In this document: in pieces, positions 1 through 7,218 of the stretch
Position numbering within the stretch: the stretch's first letter is position 1
Layout: every line of letters starts with the position of its first letter
From: Actinotalea sp.
GTDB taxonomy: Bacteria; Actinomycetota; Actinomycetes; Actinomycetales; Cellulomonadaceae
DNA length: 9,170 bases
Reading direction: 5' to 3'
Assembly (NCBI GenBank): GCA_014360395.1
Contig: JACIXM010000382.1
Coordinates: 1 to 9,170, forward strand
Notes under the pieces: model-generated
What the model was told of the DNA's origin: nothing
Seen by the model: only the letters and a program-made list of their open reading frames with translations
Databases searched by the model: none
Position numbers and translations under genes: made by a program

Positions 1-1666
1 CGGCCTCGGCGAGGTCCCGCGCCACGAGCGGGGCCTCGGCGACCTCCTCGGGCCGGGTCACCGGCGTCGGGACCAGGACCCCGCGGGCGCCGGCGGACAC
101 CGCAGCACCCAGGTCCGCCCCGATGTCGCCGACGACGGCGCACTGCGCCGGTCGCAGCCCGAGCGCGGCGGCGGCGCGCAGCACCATGACCGGGCCCGGC
201 TTGCGGCACGCACAGGCGTCGTCCGGGCCGTGCGGGCACTGCTGCCAGGTGTCGAACGGACCGAGCTCGGCCTCGATGCGGGCGTTGACGGCGGCCACCT
301 GCTCGGCCGTGACGAGGCCCCGGGCGATCCCGGACTGGTTCGTGACCACGCCGACCGGGACACCCTGGGCGCGGAGCGCGTCGAGCACCTCGCGGGCGCC
401 GTCGACGACCCGGACCCGGTCCGGGTCGCCGTTGTAGGGCACGTCGTGCACGAGGGTGCCGTCCCGGTCGAAGAGCACGGCCCGCACGGGCACCGGCCAC
501 GGCGCGGCGGTCGAGGCCAGGCCGAGGACGCCGCCGTGCGCGCGGGTGCCCTCCGCACGGTGCCGGACCGCGGCGAACGGGATGCGTGCACTGGTCAGCA
601 GCATCCGCCGCCACTCCTCGCGCCAGTCGTCCTCGCCCGGACGTGGTCCGGGCGCGAGGCGGACGCGGGCGAAGTCCGCGAACAGGGCCAGCCAGGCGCC
701 GGCACCCGTGGCCGCAAGCGCCGGTCGGCGCAGGAGGGTGCCCCCGACGGCGAGCGTCGCGGCCCCCACCGTCGCGACGTGCCACGGGAACCGGCCACGG
801 CCGGTCTCGGCGAGGTCCCGCCAGCGCGGGCCGTGCAGGGCGCGCATCAGGGCGTCGTCGGCGGTCCCCGCCTGCACCCGCACGCTGACGGCGTCGTCCG
901 CGGGGCGGACCGGGTGCGTCGTGACGCGGGACCCGCGCTGCAGGCGCCACCCGGCGCGCCGGACCCGTAGCGCGAGGTCGGCGTCCTCGCGGTAGGCGCG
1001 GGGGAAGCGCTCGTCGAAGCCGTGCACGGCCTCGAGCGCGGTGCGCCGGTACGCCATGTCGGCGGTCGCCCAGCGGGCGTCCTCCAGGCCCCGGGTGCTG
1101 CGCTCCCAGTCGGTGGGCCGGCGGTGGGCCGGCAGCGGGACCTCGAGGCGGCCCTGCACCGCGCCGACGTCGGGCCCCGCGGCGCGCAGGTCCCGGCCGA
1201 GCCCGTGGAGCCACCCGGCCGGCAGGACGACGTCGTCGTCGACGAAGGCGACCCAGGGGGTGGTCGTGGCGCGCCAGCCCGCGTTGCGGGCCGCCGCGGG
1301 GCCGCGGCCGCCGGTCCGCACGACCACCACGGGCCACGGGGCGTCGGGCACGAGGCCGGCGACGTCGAGCGGGGCGGGCCAGGTGGTCGGGTCGCCGTCG
1401 AGGTCGAGGTGGCGGTCGTCCGCGACGACGACGACGTCCGGTGCCGGCGCGTCCGGCCCGGTCGCCTGGGCCGCGAGACTGCGGAGGGTGACCCCGAGCG
1501 AGGGGCGTCCGATCGTCGGCAGGACGACGGCGCACCGCGGCTCGTCCGGCGCCGGGGGCCGGGGCCGGACGGCGGGACCGGGCGTCTCGCTCGGGGGCTG
1601 GGTCCGGACGGCGGGATCCGCCATCTGGCCCGGCAGGTCGGCGCGGTGACGCGGGGCGTCGGTCAT
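1..1666 (-). CDS. Glycosyltransferase family 2 fused to GmhB-like HAD-IIIA phosphatase (partial, runs off left edge)
   Basis: The frame is open from the ATG at 1666 to the window edge, giving 555 residues with no stop. Residues 1-42 are Pro/Arg-rich. Residues 43-250 are a GT-A glycosyltransferase: start of fold CAVVLPTIGRPS (45-56), AAARNAGW (124-131), metal-binding VDDDV with Asp143-145, and YREDADLALR (225-234) with the ED acidic pair. Two hydrophobic segments at about 297-311 and 315-331 suggest membrane association. Residues 395-555 are a HAD-IIIA phosphatase: nucleophile and acid/base VLFDRDGT (Asp400, Asp402), VTNQSG (Thr442), zinc-type ligands Cys477, His479, Cys485, Cys487, then CRKPGP with Lys489 and VGDIGADLGA (Asp514, Asp518). 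The zinc loop is the GmhB/HisB-N signature; GmhB removes a phosphate from D-glycero-D-manno-heptose 1,7-bisphosphate. The start overlaps the carbamoyltransferase stop as ATGA, and a G-rich Shine-Dalgarno (GGGGGAG) lies just upstream, so the two are probably co-translated. Met15 (1624) is an alternative start. Sugar donor, acceptor and heptose specificity are inferred, not shown. Confidence 0.9.
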   Translation of the reverse strand, partial: MTDAPRHRADLPGQMADPAVRTQPPSETPGPAVRPRPPAPDEPRCAVVLPTIGRPSLGVTLRSLAAQATGPDAPAPDVVVVADDRHLDLDGDPTTWPAPLDVAGLVPDAPWPVVVVRTGGRGPAAARNAGWRATTTPWVAFVDDDVVLPAGWLHGLGRDLRAAGPDVGAVQGRLEVPLPAHRRPTDWERSTRGLEDARWATADMAYRRTALEAVHGFDERFPRAYREDADLALRVRRAGWRLQRGSRVTTHPVRPADDAVSVRVQAGTADDALMRALHGPRWRDLAETGRGRFPWHVATVGAATLAVGGTLLRRPALAATGAGAWLALFADFARVRLAPGPRPGEDDWREEWRRMLLTSARIPFAAVRHRAEGTRAHGGVLGLASTAAPWPVPVRAVLFDRDGTLVHDVPYNGDPDRVRVVDGAREVLDALRAQGVPVGVVTNQSGIARGLVTAEQVAAVNARIEAELGPFDTWQQCPHGPDDACACRKPGPVMVLRAAAALGLRPAQCAVVGDIGADLGAAVSAGARGVLVPTPVTRPEEVAEAPLVARDLAEA

Positions 1667-3345
1667 CGGGCGCTCCCCCCGTCGCCCCCTCCCGCGAACA
1701 GGGCGGACCGTCGCACCAGGTGCGGGCCGAGGACGAGGGCGTCGACCGGGGCCGAGCCGAACAGCTCCAGCGCGTCGCGCGGGTCGTCGACCATCGGGCG
1801 GCCCGCGGTGTTGAGGCTGGTGTTGATGACGACCGGCAGGCCCGTCCGGGCGCGGAACGCCTCGAGGGTGGCGCCGAGGCGACGCTGCCGCGACGGGTCG
1901 ACGGTCTGGATGCGGGCCGTGCCGTCGACGTGGACCGCCGCCGGGATCCGCTCCCGCCACGCCGGGTCGACGGTGTGCACGAAGAGCATGTAGTCGCTGG
2001 GGATGGGGCCGTCGCTGAAGATCTCCGCCGCGTGCTCGAGCAGGACCATCGGGGCGACGGGCCGGAACTGTTCCCGTCCCTTGACGACGTTGAGGTGCTC
2101 GAGGTTCTCCGGGTGGCCCGGGTGCGCGAGGAGTGAGCGGTGGCCCAGCGCGCGGGGCCCGAACTCGCTGCGCCCGTCGAACCAGGCGATGACGCCGTTG
2201 CGCGCCAGGACGTCGGCGACCTCCCCGCCGAGGTCTTCGGGCGTGGTGAAGGGGACGGCGGCGCTGCGCAGCCAGGCCGCCAGCTCGTCGTCGGACCACT
2301 CCCGGCCGAGGTCGGCCCCCGGCATGGGCTCGGGGACCTCGCCGCCGTCGGCGGAGACCTGGAGGGCGGCGCCCAGGGAGGTGCCGGCGTCGCCGGCGGC
2401 CGGCTGCACCCAGACGTCCTCGAAGGCGGTCTCGCGCCAGATCCGGGAGTTGGCGACGCAGTTCAGGGCCGTGCCGCCCGCCATGGTCAGGACGCGGTCA
2501 CCGGTCTGGCCGTGGACCCACCGGGCCAGCTCGACCAGGACCTCCTCCAGGCGCTGCTGGACGGAGCAGGCGAGGTCCGCGTGGGGCCCGCGCCACGAGT
2601 CCTCGCTGAGTGTGGCGTCGGCCGCGCGGGCGGGGGCCCAGCGGGACCAGTCGGGCGCCTCGGCCAGGAAGCCGCCGTCGCCGGTCGGCCGGATGATCTC
2701 GCGCAGCTCCTCCAGGAAGCGGGGCTGCCCGTAGGACGCCAGCGCCATGACCTTGTACTCGTCGCTGGAGCGCAGGAAGCCCAGGTGCTCGGTCAGCGAC
2801 TCGTAGACCAGCCCGAGCGAGTGCGGCAGCTCCTGCTGGAAGAGCACCTCGAGGCGGCCGTCCTGGTAGCGACCGGCGAGGTGCGAGGCGCGTTCGCCCC
2901 GGCCGTCCAGCACGAGCACGCTGCTGCGCGGGTGCGGTGAGGCGAGGGCGGCCGAGGCCGCGTGGGCGACGTGGTGCGGGACGAACCGGACCTGCGACTC
3001 CTCCAGGCCCGGCAGGGCGGCCGCGAGGAAGCCGGGGGCGCGCTGGGCGTAGGTGGTTCGCAGGTGGTCCCAGGGGTCGTGCAGGCCGAGCTCGTCGGCC
3101 GGCTTCGACAGGGCCGGGTCGAACGAGTACGCGACGGCGTCGAGGTCCTGCGGGCGCAGGCCCGCCTCCTTCAGCGCCCAGCGCATCGACAGCTCGGGGA
3201 GCTCCCAGGCCGCGAACGGGACGGGTCGCTTGCCCTTCTTGCGCCGCGAGAACCGCTCCTCCTCCGCGGCGGCGACGACCTGCCCGTCGATCACCAGGGC
3301 GACGGAGGGGTCGTGGTAGATGGCGTTGACGCCGAGCACTCGCAT
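1663..3345 (-). CDS. NodU/CmcH-family carbamoyltransferase
   Basis: This 560-residue protein matches the usual length and layout of carbamoyltransferases that move a carbamoyl group from carbamoyl phosphate, via carbamoyl-adenylate, to a hydroxyl of a sugar or small molecule. The N-terminal Kae1-like ASKHA domain opens with MRVLGVNAIYHDPSVALVID (1-20). It carries the His cluster VPHHVAHAAS (His124, His125, His128; metal-binding in the family), a DGRGE loop near 147, and the nucleotide-site segments MAGGTALNC (288-296) and GDAGTSLGAA (318-327). The C-terminal domain has GRSEFGPRALGHRSLL (391-406), KGREQFRPVAP and INTSLNTAGRPMV (507-519). I chose ATG 3345 because the family motif begins there and GGGAGGA sits 10 bases upstream. 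A GTG at 3417 would add 24 residues unlike the family. The stop overlaps the next gene by 4 bases. The linked glycosyltransferase suggests a sugar acceptor, which is inference. Antibiotic-type O-carbamoylation cannot be excluded. Confidence 0.93.
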   Translation of the reverse strand: MRVLGVNAIYHDPSVALVIDGQVVAAAEEERFSRRKKGKRPVPFAAWELPELSMRWALKEAGLRPQDLDAVAYSFDPALSKPADELGLHDPWDHLRTTYAQRAPGFLAAALPGLEESQVRFVPHHVAHAASAALASPHPRSSVLVLDGRGERASHLAGRYQDGRLEVLFQQELPHSLGLVYESLTEHLGFLRSSDEYKVMALASYGQPRFLEELREIIRPTGDGGFLAEAPDWSRWAPARAADATLSEDSWRGPHADLACSVQQRLEEVLVELARWVHGQTGDRVLTMAGGTALNCVANSRIWRETAFEDVWVQPAAGDAGTSLGAALQVSADGGEVPEPMPGADLGREWSDDELAAWLRSAAVPFTTPEDLGGEVADVLARNGVIAWFDGRSEFGPRALGHRSLLAHPGHPENLEHLNVVKGREQFRPVAPMVLLEHAAEIFSDGPIPSDYMLFVHTVDPAWRERIPAAVHVDGTARIQTVDPSRQRRLGATLEAFRARTGLPVVINTSLNTAGRPMVDDPRDALELFGSAPVDALVLGPHLVRRSALFAGGGDGGSAR

Positions 3346-3434
3346 GGGCAGCCGGTCCTCCCGGACGGTCGAGGTGCCGGGCAGGAGCCCGACGCGGTCA
3401 CCGTCGGACCCCGTCACCTAGATCGCATCTTGAA

Positions 3435-3450
3435 GTGGTCTCGAAACCAC
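3435..3450. promoter_or_regulatory. 16-bp operator-like palindrome
   Basis: GTGGTCTCGAAACCAC is a dyad centred on TCGA with a single mismatched pair (C6/A11). The TGGT...ACCA arms resemble operators of dimeric regulators such as the GntR family. It sits in the divergent spacer, 89 bases or more upstream of the carbamoyltransferase ATG and about 190 upstream of the ALDH start. Regulator identity is unknown. Confidence 0.4.
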
Positions 3451-3502
3451 ATCTCGTGCGGGACGCCTTCGTGGGAATCTCGTGCGGGCCGCCTTCGTGG
3501 AG
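3451..3502. repeat. 26-bp tandem direct repeat, two copies
   Basis: Units 3451-3476 and 3477-3502 share ATCTCGTGCGGG, then A or C, then CGCCTTCGTGG. They differ at three of 26 positions, at the A/C and at the last two bases. They abut the palindrome at 3435-3450. The 26-bp period places the two copies about 2.5 helical turns apart. It could be a pair of protein-binding sites or a chance local duplication. Confidence 0.7.
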
Positions 3503-3623
3503 CCGACGGCCCCCGCCGGCCCCCGGCGTCCGCGCTCCTCCCGCACGCGAAGCCGTTCCGGATGCCGTGGACCGCGCGGCGTGGTGGTGTTCCTCCGGTG
3601 ACCCGATCCCTCAGCCGCCAGCC

Positions 3624-3628
3624 AGGAG
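3624..3628 (+). promoter_or_regulatory. Ribosome binding site of the ALDH gene
   Basis: AGGAG lies 10 bases before the ATG at 3639 and fixes that start against longer in-frame readings from 3435, whose first 68 residues look unlike the ALDH family. Confidence 0.7.
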
Positions 3629-3638
3629 AGTCGCCCCG

Positions 3639-5174
3639 ATGACACAGAGCCCCTCGCGCACCGCGACCCGCACCGAGCAGGAGACGTCGACCCGGCAGGA
3701 GGCGATGGCGGCGCACCCCGCAGGCGGCGCCCCGGCCCGGCTGGCCGAGCACTGGATCGCTGGCGGTGCGGTCCCTGCGAGCGGCGAGCGCACCGTCGAG
3801 CGTCGCGACCCGCGGGACGGCAGCCCGGGCGCCGTCGTCGTCGTGGGCACTGCCGGGGAGGTGGACCGCGCGGTCGCGGCCGCGTGGGAGGCGCGGGCCG
3901 CCTGGCGACGCGCGGCACCGGCGGAGCGCGCGACCGCCCTGAGGACCGCCGCCGCGGCGGTCGCGAAGGCCGCGCCGGACCTCGGCCGCAGCCTCACCGC
4001 GAGCACCGGGCGCCTGGAGCGCCAGGCGGTGGAGTCGGCGGAGGTGGCGGCATCCCTCCTCCAGGAGGCTGCGACCACGGGCCTGGGGGCGACCGGCCGC
4101 ACGCTGGCCGGGGCGCCGTCGGCGGTCGACGTCGTGCGGCGGGAACCCCACGGGGTGGTCGCGGTCCTCACGCCGTGGAACGACCCGTTCCCGGCGGCGG
4201 CCGGGTTGCTCGCGGCCGCGTTGATCACGGGCAACACGGTGGTGCACAAGCCGTCGGAGCGGAGCGCCGTGCCGGGGTGGCAGATGGCGCGGATCATCGC
4301 CGAGGCCCTGCCGCCGGGGGTGCTCAACGTCGTCAACGGCGACGGGGAGACGGGCGCGGCCCTGGTCGCGGACGAGCGGGTGGCCCTCGTGGCCCAGGTC
4401 GGCTCGTCCGCGACGGGCCGACGGATCGCGACGGCGGTCGGGGCACGCGGCGGGCGCGTACTGCTCGAGAACGGCGGGAAGGACCCGATCCTCGTGGACC
4501 GCGGGGTCGACCCGCGGTGGGCAGCGGAGCAGATCGCGACCGGGGCCTTCACGAACTCGGGCCAGCTGTGCACGTCGGTCGAGCGGGTCTACGTGCACGA
4601 GGAGGTCGCCGACGCCGTCGTCGCGGAACTCGTCCGGATCGCGACGGGCATGCGGGTGGACGACCCGTCCGACGACGGCAGCGACCTCGGTCCCATGGTC
4701 GACGACGCACAGCTGGAGGTGGTCGACCGGCACGTCCGCGAGGCCGTGGCGGCCGGTGCTCGTCGCCTCGCCGGGGGTGAGCCGCTCGGGCGCGACGGGG
4801 CCTGGTACCCGCCGACCGTCCTCGACGGCTGCCCGGACGACGTGGAGCTCATGGTCGAGGAGACGTTCGGGCCGGTCGCGGCCGTGCGGCGGGTGGGATC
4901 GTTCGACGAAGGTCTCGCTCTGGCGGGGGCGGGGCGGTACGGCCTGGCCGCCACGGTGCTGACCCCGCACATGGGGCACGCGCTGCGAGCGGCGGACGAG
5001 CTGGAGGTCGGCACGGTGAAGATCAACGCGGTGTTCGGCGGCGCGCCGGGCGGCTCGGCGGACCCCCGGCGCGACAGCGGGGCGGGCGCCGGGTACGGGC
5101 CGGACCTCCTGGCCGCGATGACCGTGCTCAAGGCCGTGCACCTGGAAGCGGCGCCGCAACCCGGCGCGGCCTGA
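3639..5174 (+). CDS. NAD(P)-dependent aldehyde dehydrogenase family protein
   Basis: This 511-residue cytosolic enzyme oxidises an aldehyde to a carboxylate with NAD(P)+. The fold and catalytic set are complete: TPWNDP with the oxyanion Asn181, VVHKPSE with Lys204 for the cofactor, the Rossmann loop VGSSATG (254-260, replacing the common GSTxxG), general base Glu277 in ENGGKDP, nucleophile Cys311 in NSGQLCTS, and Glu408 in EETFGPV. The first ~35 residues are a polar extension before the fold begins at AEHWIAGG. The C-terminus NAVFGGAPGG...GYGPDLLAAM belongs to an actinobacterial ALDH subgroup rather than to a classic betaine or succinate-semialdehyde enzyme, so the substrate cannot be named. 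It is divergent from the carbamoyltransferase operon, which hints at a role with sugar or glycan precursors; that link is inference. Confidence 0.92.
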   Translation: MTQSPSRTATRTEQETSTRQEAMAAHPAGGAPARLAEHWIAGGAVPASGERTVERRDPRDGSPGAVVVVGTAGEVDRAVAAAWEARAAWRRAAPAERATALRTAAAAVAKAAPDLGRSLTASTGRLERQAVESAEVAASLLQEAATTGLGATGRTLAGAPSAVDVVRREPHGVVAVLTPWNDPFPAAAGLLAAALITGNTVVHKPSERSAVPGWQMARIIAEALPPGVLNVVNGDGETGAALVADERVALVAQVGSSATGRRIATAVGARGGRVLLENGGKDPILVDRGVDPRWAAEQIATGAFTNSGQLCTSVERVYVHEEVADAVVAELVRIATGMRVDDPSDDGSDLGPMVDDAQLEVVDRHVREAVAAGARRLAGGEPLGRDGAWYPPTVLDGCPDDVELMVEETFGPVAAVRRVGSFDEGLALAGAGRYGLAATVLTPHMGHALRAADELEVGTVKINAVFGGAPGGSADPRRDSGAGAGYGPDLLAAMTVLKAVHLEAAPQPGAA

Positions 5175-5182
5175 CCGGGACG

Positions 5183-5244
5183 GCGGCGCCCCGACCCGCA
5201 GCGCCCTCGGGCGGCGCCCCGACCCGCAGCGCCCTCGGGCGGCG
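5183..5244. repeat. Perfect 28-bp tandem duplication between convergent genes
   Basis: Copies at 5183-5210 and 5211-5238 are identical (beginning GCGGCGCCCCGACCCGCAGC). A third copy begins with six bases at 5239-5244 and then diverges. The repeat fills almost all of the 77-base gap between the ALDH stop and the HNH-gene stop. Short self-complementary arms (CGCCC-TC-GGGCG and repeated GGCGCC) could fold in the RNA on both strands. It might therefore serve as a bidirectional terminator, but no T-tract is present. Confidence 0.85.
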
Positions 5245-5251
5245 TGCCAGC

Positions 5252-7171
5252 TCAGAACGGCGGTTCCGCCTCCTCCGGCGGTGGCCAGACACGCTCCACC
5301 TCCTCCTCGTCCGCCCGACGCCCGGGGTCGAGCTGGCCGGCCGCGCCGAGAGGTGTCTCCTGCGGGATGTCATCCTCGCTGGGCACGCCAGGCTGGCGCT
5401 CGGGTCCTTCGAGGTAGACGTGCCCCGTCGGTGTGCGCACCACGAAGGACCCGGCCTCGGGCTGCTCCAGCCGGAAACCGCCATGGGTCTTGAGCTGGTG
5501 GTGGGCCGAGCACAGTGGACCGAGGTTGTCGGCCGCGGTCGGACCGTGCGGGAACGGCACGGTGTGGTCGAGCTGGCAGGACGCCGACGGGACGGAGCAC
5601 GTGGGGAAGACGCAGGTCCGGTTCCGTTGCCGGACGTGCTCGACGATCCGGTCCGGTGGCCGGTAGTGCCTTCGGTCGACGTCGAGGAGAGCGCCCGATG
5701 GTTCGTCGACCACGAGGCGCCGCCACGTCCCGTCGACGGACAGGAGCCGCGCCACGTCGGCGTTGATCGGGCCGTACCCGGCCAGCTCACCGGGGCGGTC
5801 GTCCAGGCCCAGGAGCGTGCCGAGGCCGACCGTCACGGAGACGAGGGTCCCCCGCCCGGCGTTCTGCGCGAGCCGGATGGGTTCAGCGCCACCGGACGTG
5901 AAGGGCGTCGTGGGACCGACCGCGCGCGGATCCGGGACGAGGTCCGCGCGAGCCCCGACGACCGCGTCGGCAGCAGGAGCGGTCGGTCGGGTGGGACCGG
6001 ACGGTGACCAAGCCGCTGCGGCCGCGATACCGGCACTGGCCCCGGCGTCCTCGTCCCGGCCGCAGCTGCCGCCCCGAGGAGCCGGAGCCGGGCCGATCCA
6101 GCCGGCGTCCCAGGCGGAGCGGGCCAGGGTGTCGAGGGCGTCGGCCCGGAGCTGGTCGGTGCTCCTCCCGTCACCTCCGCGCCGGGCTGACACCGCGGCG
6201 GCCTGGAGGCACGCGTCCAGGCGGACGGCGGCCTCCGCAGGAAGGACAGCCGTCATCGCGGCCATGCCGTCGGGGAGGATCCGGGGCCGCCCCACGTACC
6301 GGCGCCCGCGCGCACGCGCATGCCGTTCGGCGGCGTCACGGTGGTCGACCCGCAGCAAGGCGCGCTGGGCCGCCCGGACCAGCTGAGGTCGCGTCAGTGC
6401 CGCGGCGAGCGGCAGGACGGCCGCCTCGACCTCGACGGAGACAGCCAGGGGCGCATCCCGCAGGAGCTCGACCAGGGCGCGCGCCTTCTCCCAGTCCACC
6501 TCTCCGGACTCGAGCGCCTCGCCCGTCTGCCGGAGCGGGCCGGCGAGCGCACGCCCGACGTCGACGAGCGCCTGCGCGCCGTGCCGGGTGATCCCGAGCC
6601 GGAGGGACACGTCTGTCGAGGCCGTGCACTGCTCCGCGACGACACCCGCGCCCGGGGGCCAGGTGGGCCGCGTCTCCGGGAGCTCCGTCAGCAGGGCCGC
6701 GGCCCTCGCGGCTCCGGCCCGGGCCCAGGCGGCCACTCTCTCGAACGCGGCCACGACCTCGACCAGGGACGCCGCATCGAGCCCCTTCTCCGGTTCGCTC
6801 GCACCGGGCTCGGTCCCACCGGGCTCGGTCCCGCCGGGCTCGGTCCCGCCGGGCTCGGTCCCACCGGCCTCGGTCCCACCGGGCTCGGTCCCACCGGGCT
6901 CGGTCCCGCCTGCGCCCACCGGACGCTCCTCGGTCCGCCAGGGTCTCCCGTCGGACACGCCGATGGTCTCCGACCCGGACGTCGCGGCGAGCAGCTGGGC
7001 GACCGTGGCCGCGAGGCCCGGACCGCCAGGCAGCTGGGCGAGCCGAGCGGCGACGGCGCCGACGCCTGCCCGGTCCGCCGCTGCGTCGAGGCGCGCTGCG
7101 CCGGAGAACGCCCACCCCGGGACGCCACCGCCGCCCCCGCCGCCACGGCCCCCCCTCCCGGCTTCGAACAT
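5252..7171 (-). CDS. DUF222/13E12-family HNH endonuclease-domain protein, SOS-controlled
   Basis: This 639-residue protein has the DUF222 (13E12 repeat family) body, about 130-360 and 435-505. A C-terminal HNH zinc-finger nuclease domain follows: CVFPTC (Cys520, Cys525), QLDHTVPF (Asp535, His536), Asn549, and CSAHHQLKTH (Cys554, His557, His558, His563). The catalytic set looks intact, so DNA cleavage or nicking is plausible; the family's biological role is not well defined. The start region has a glycine run (residues 10-16). Residues 88-127 are eight five-residue units, and about 360-425 is an Ala/Pro/Gly-rich linker. The start MFEAG is chosen because ATG 7171 lies in a perfect SOS box beside a -10 element, a position also implied by actinobacterial relatives. 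A GTG at 7285 in the same frame would place coding sequence through that promoter. The gene converges on ALDH and follows the LacI gene by about 150 bases. Confidence 0.9.
   Translation of the reverse strand: MFEAGRGGRGGGGGGGVPGWAFSGAARLDAAADRAGVGAVAARLAQLPGGPGLAATVAQLLAATSGSETIGVSDGRPWRTEERPVGAGGTEPGGTEPGGTEAGGTEPGGTEPGGTEPGGTEPGASEPEKGLDAASLVEVVAAFERVAAWARAGAARAAALLTELPETRPTWPPGAGVVAEQCTASTDVSLRLGITRHGAQALVDVGRALAGPLRQTGEALESGEVDWEKARALVELLRDAPLAVSVEVEAAVLPLAAALTRPQLVRAAQRALLRVDHRDAAERHARARGRRYVGRPRILPDGMAAMTAVLPAEAAVRLDACLQAAAVSARRGGDGRSTDQLRADALDTLARSAWDAGWIGPAPAPRGGSCGRDEDAGASAGIAAAAAWSPSGPTRPTAPAADAVVGARADLVPDPRAVGPTTPFTSGGAEPIRLAQNAGRGTLVSVTVGLGTLLGLDDRPGELAGYGPINADVARLLSVDGTWRRLVVDEPSGALLDVDRRHYRPPDRIVEHVRQRNRTCVFPTCSVPSASCQLDHTVPFPHGPTAADNLGPLCSAHHQLKTHGGFRLEQPEAGSFVVRTPTGHVYLEGPERQPGVPSEDDIPQETPLGAAGQLDPGRRADEEEVERVWPPPEEAEPPF
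6791..6910 (-). repeat. Coding minisatellite: eight 15-bp units encoding GGTEP
   Basis: Eight tandem 15-bp units inside the HNH gene encode GGTEP six times, one GGTEA (third unit) and a terminal GASEP. Units differ mainly at synonymous third positions (CCACCG versus CCGCCG in plus-strand reading). The unit length is a multiple of three, so copy number can change without breaking the frame. The encoded stretch is an acidic, flexible linker before the DUF222 core. Confidence 0.95.
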
Positions 7172-7179
7172 GTGTTCGA
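7164..7179 (-). promoter_or_regulatory. LexA-type SOS box overlapping the HNH-gene start codon
   Basis: TCGAAC-ATGT-GTTCGA is a perfect 16-bp palindromic match to the actinobacterial/mycobacterial SOS box TCGAAC(N4)GTTCGA. On the minus strand the ATG start (7171-7169) lies within it, and the first base of the box is the last base of the -10 element. LexA binding would therefore block RNA polymerase at the start site. Members of the 13E12 family in Mycobacterium tuberculosis are known LexA targets, which supports this reading. Confidence 0.9.
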
Positions 7180-7184
7180 TGCTA
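7179..7184 (-). promoter_or_regulatory. -10 element of the HNH gene (leaderless promoter)
   Basis: TAGCAT fits TANNNT. It ends seven bases before the A of the ATG at 7171, so transcription would begin at or next to the start codon, giving a leaderless mRNA. No convincing Shine-Dalgarno or -35 hexamer is seen upstream, which agrees with a leaderless, activator-free SOS promoter. The start site itself is predicted. Confidence 0.55.
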
Positions 7185-7204
7185 GACCGCGGGTCTGACA
7201 CGAA

Positions 7205-7218
7205 CCGCCGCACGGCGG
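7205..7218 (-). terminator. Possible weak hairpin after the LacI-type gene
   Basis: CCGCC-GCAC-GGCGG forms a 5-bp GC stem with a 4-base loop about 105 bases past the LacI-gene stop and just before the HNH promoter. There is no T-tract, so it is at best a weak terminator and may be chance in such GC-rich DNA. Confidence 0.2.

Larger units (their letters stand above)
3346..3638. other. Divergent intergenic control region between carbamoyltransferase and ALDH
   Basis: About 290 bases separate the two divergent starts. No gene is convincing here: the frames that cross it look like extensions of the flanking genes and lack family similarity. The stretch 3418-3480 is less GC-rich than its surroundings, as expected for promoters, but no clear -35/-10 pair is visible on either strand. 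It contains a palindrome and a tandem repeat, listed separately. Both flanking promoters must lie here if the genes are expressed independently. Confidence 0.6.

Noticed and set aside
1022..1993. Long open plus-strand frames opposite the glycosyltransferase and carbamoyltransferase
   Set aside because: They give Arg/Gly/Pro-rich sequence with no family motifs and lie antisense to genes with full catalytic motif sets. Such open frames are expected in very GC-rich DNA.
3415..3417. GTG at 3417 as the carbamoyltransferase start
   Set aside because: The extra 24 residues do not resemble the family N-terminus, and the ATG at 3345 has a good GGGAGGA upstream and begins exactly at the family's first strand.
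5183..5244. Repeats read as a CRISPR array
   Set aside because: The copies are directly abutting with no spacers, and there are only about two, so this is a tandem duplication.
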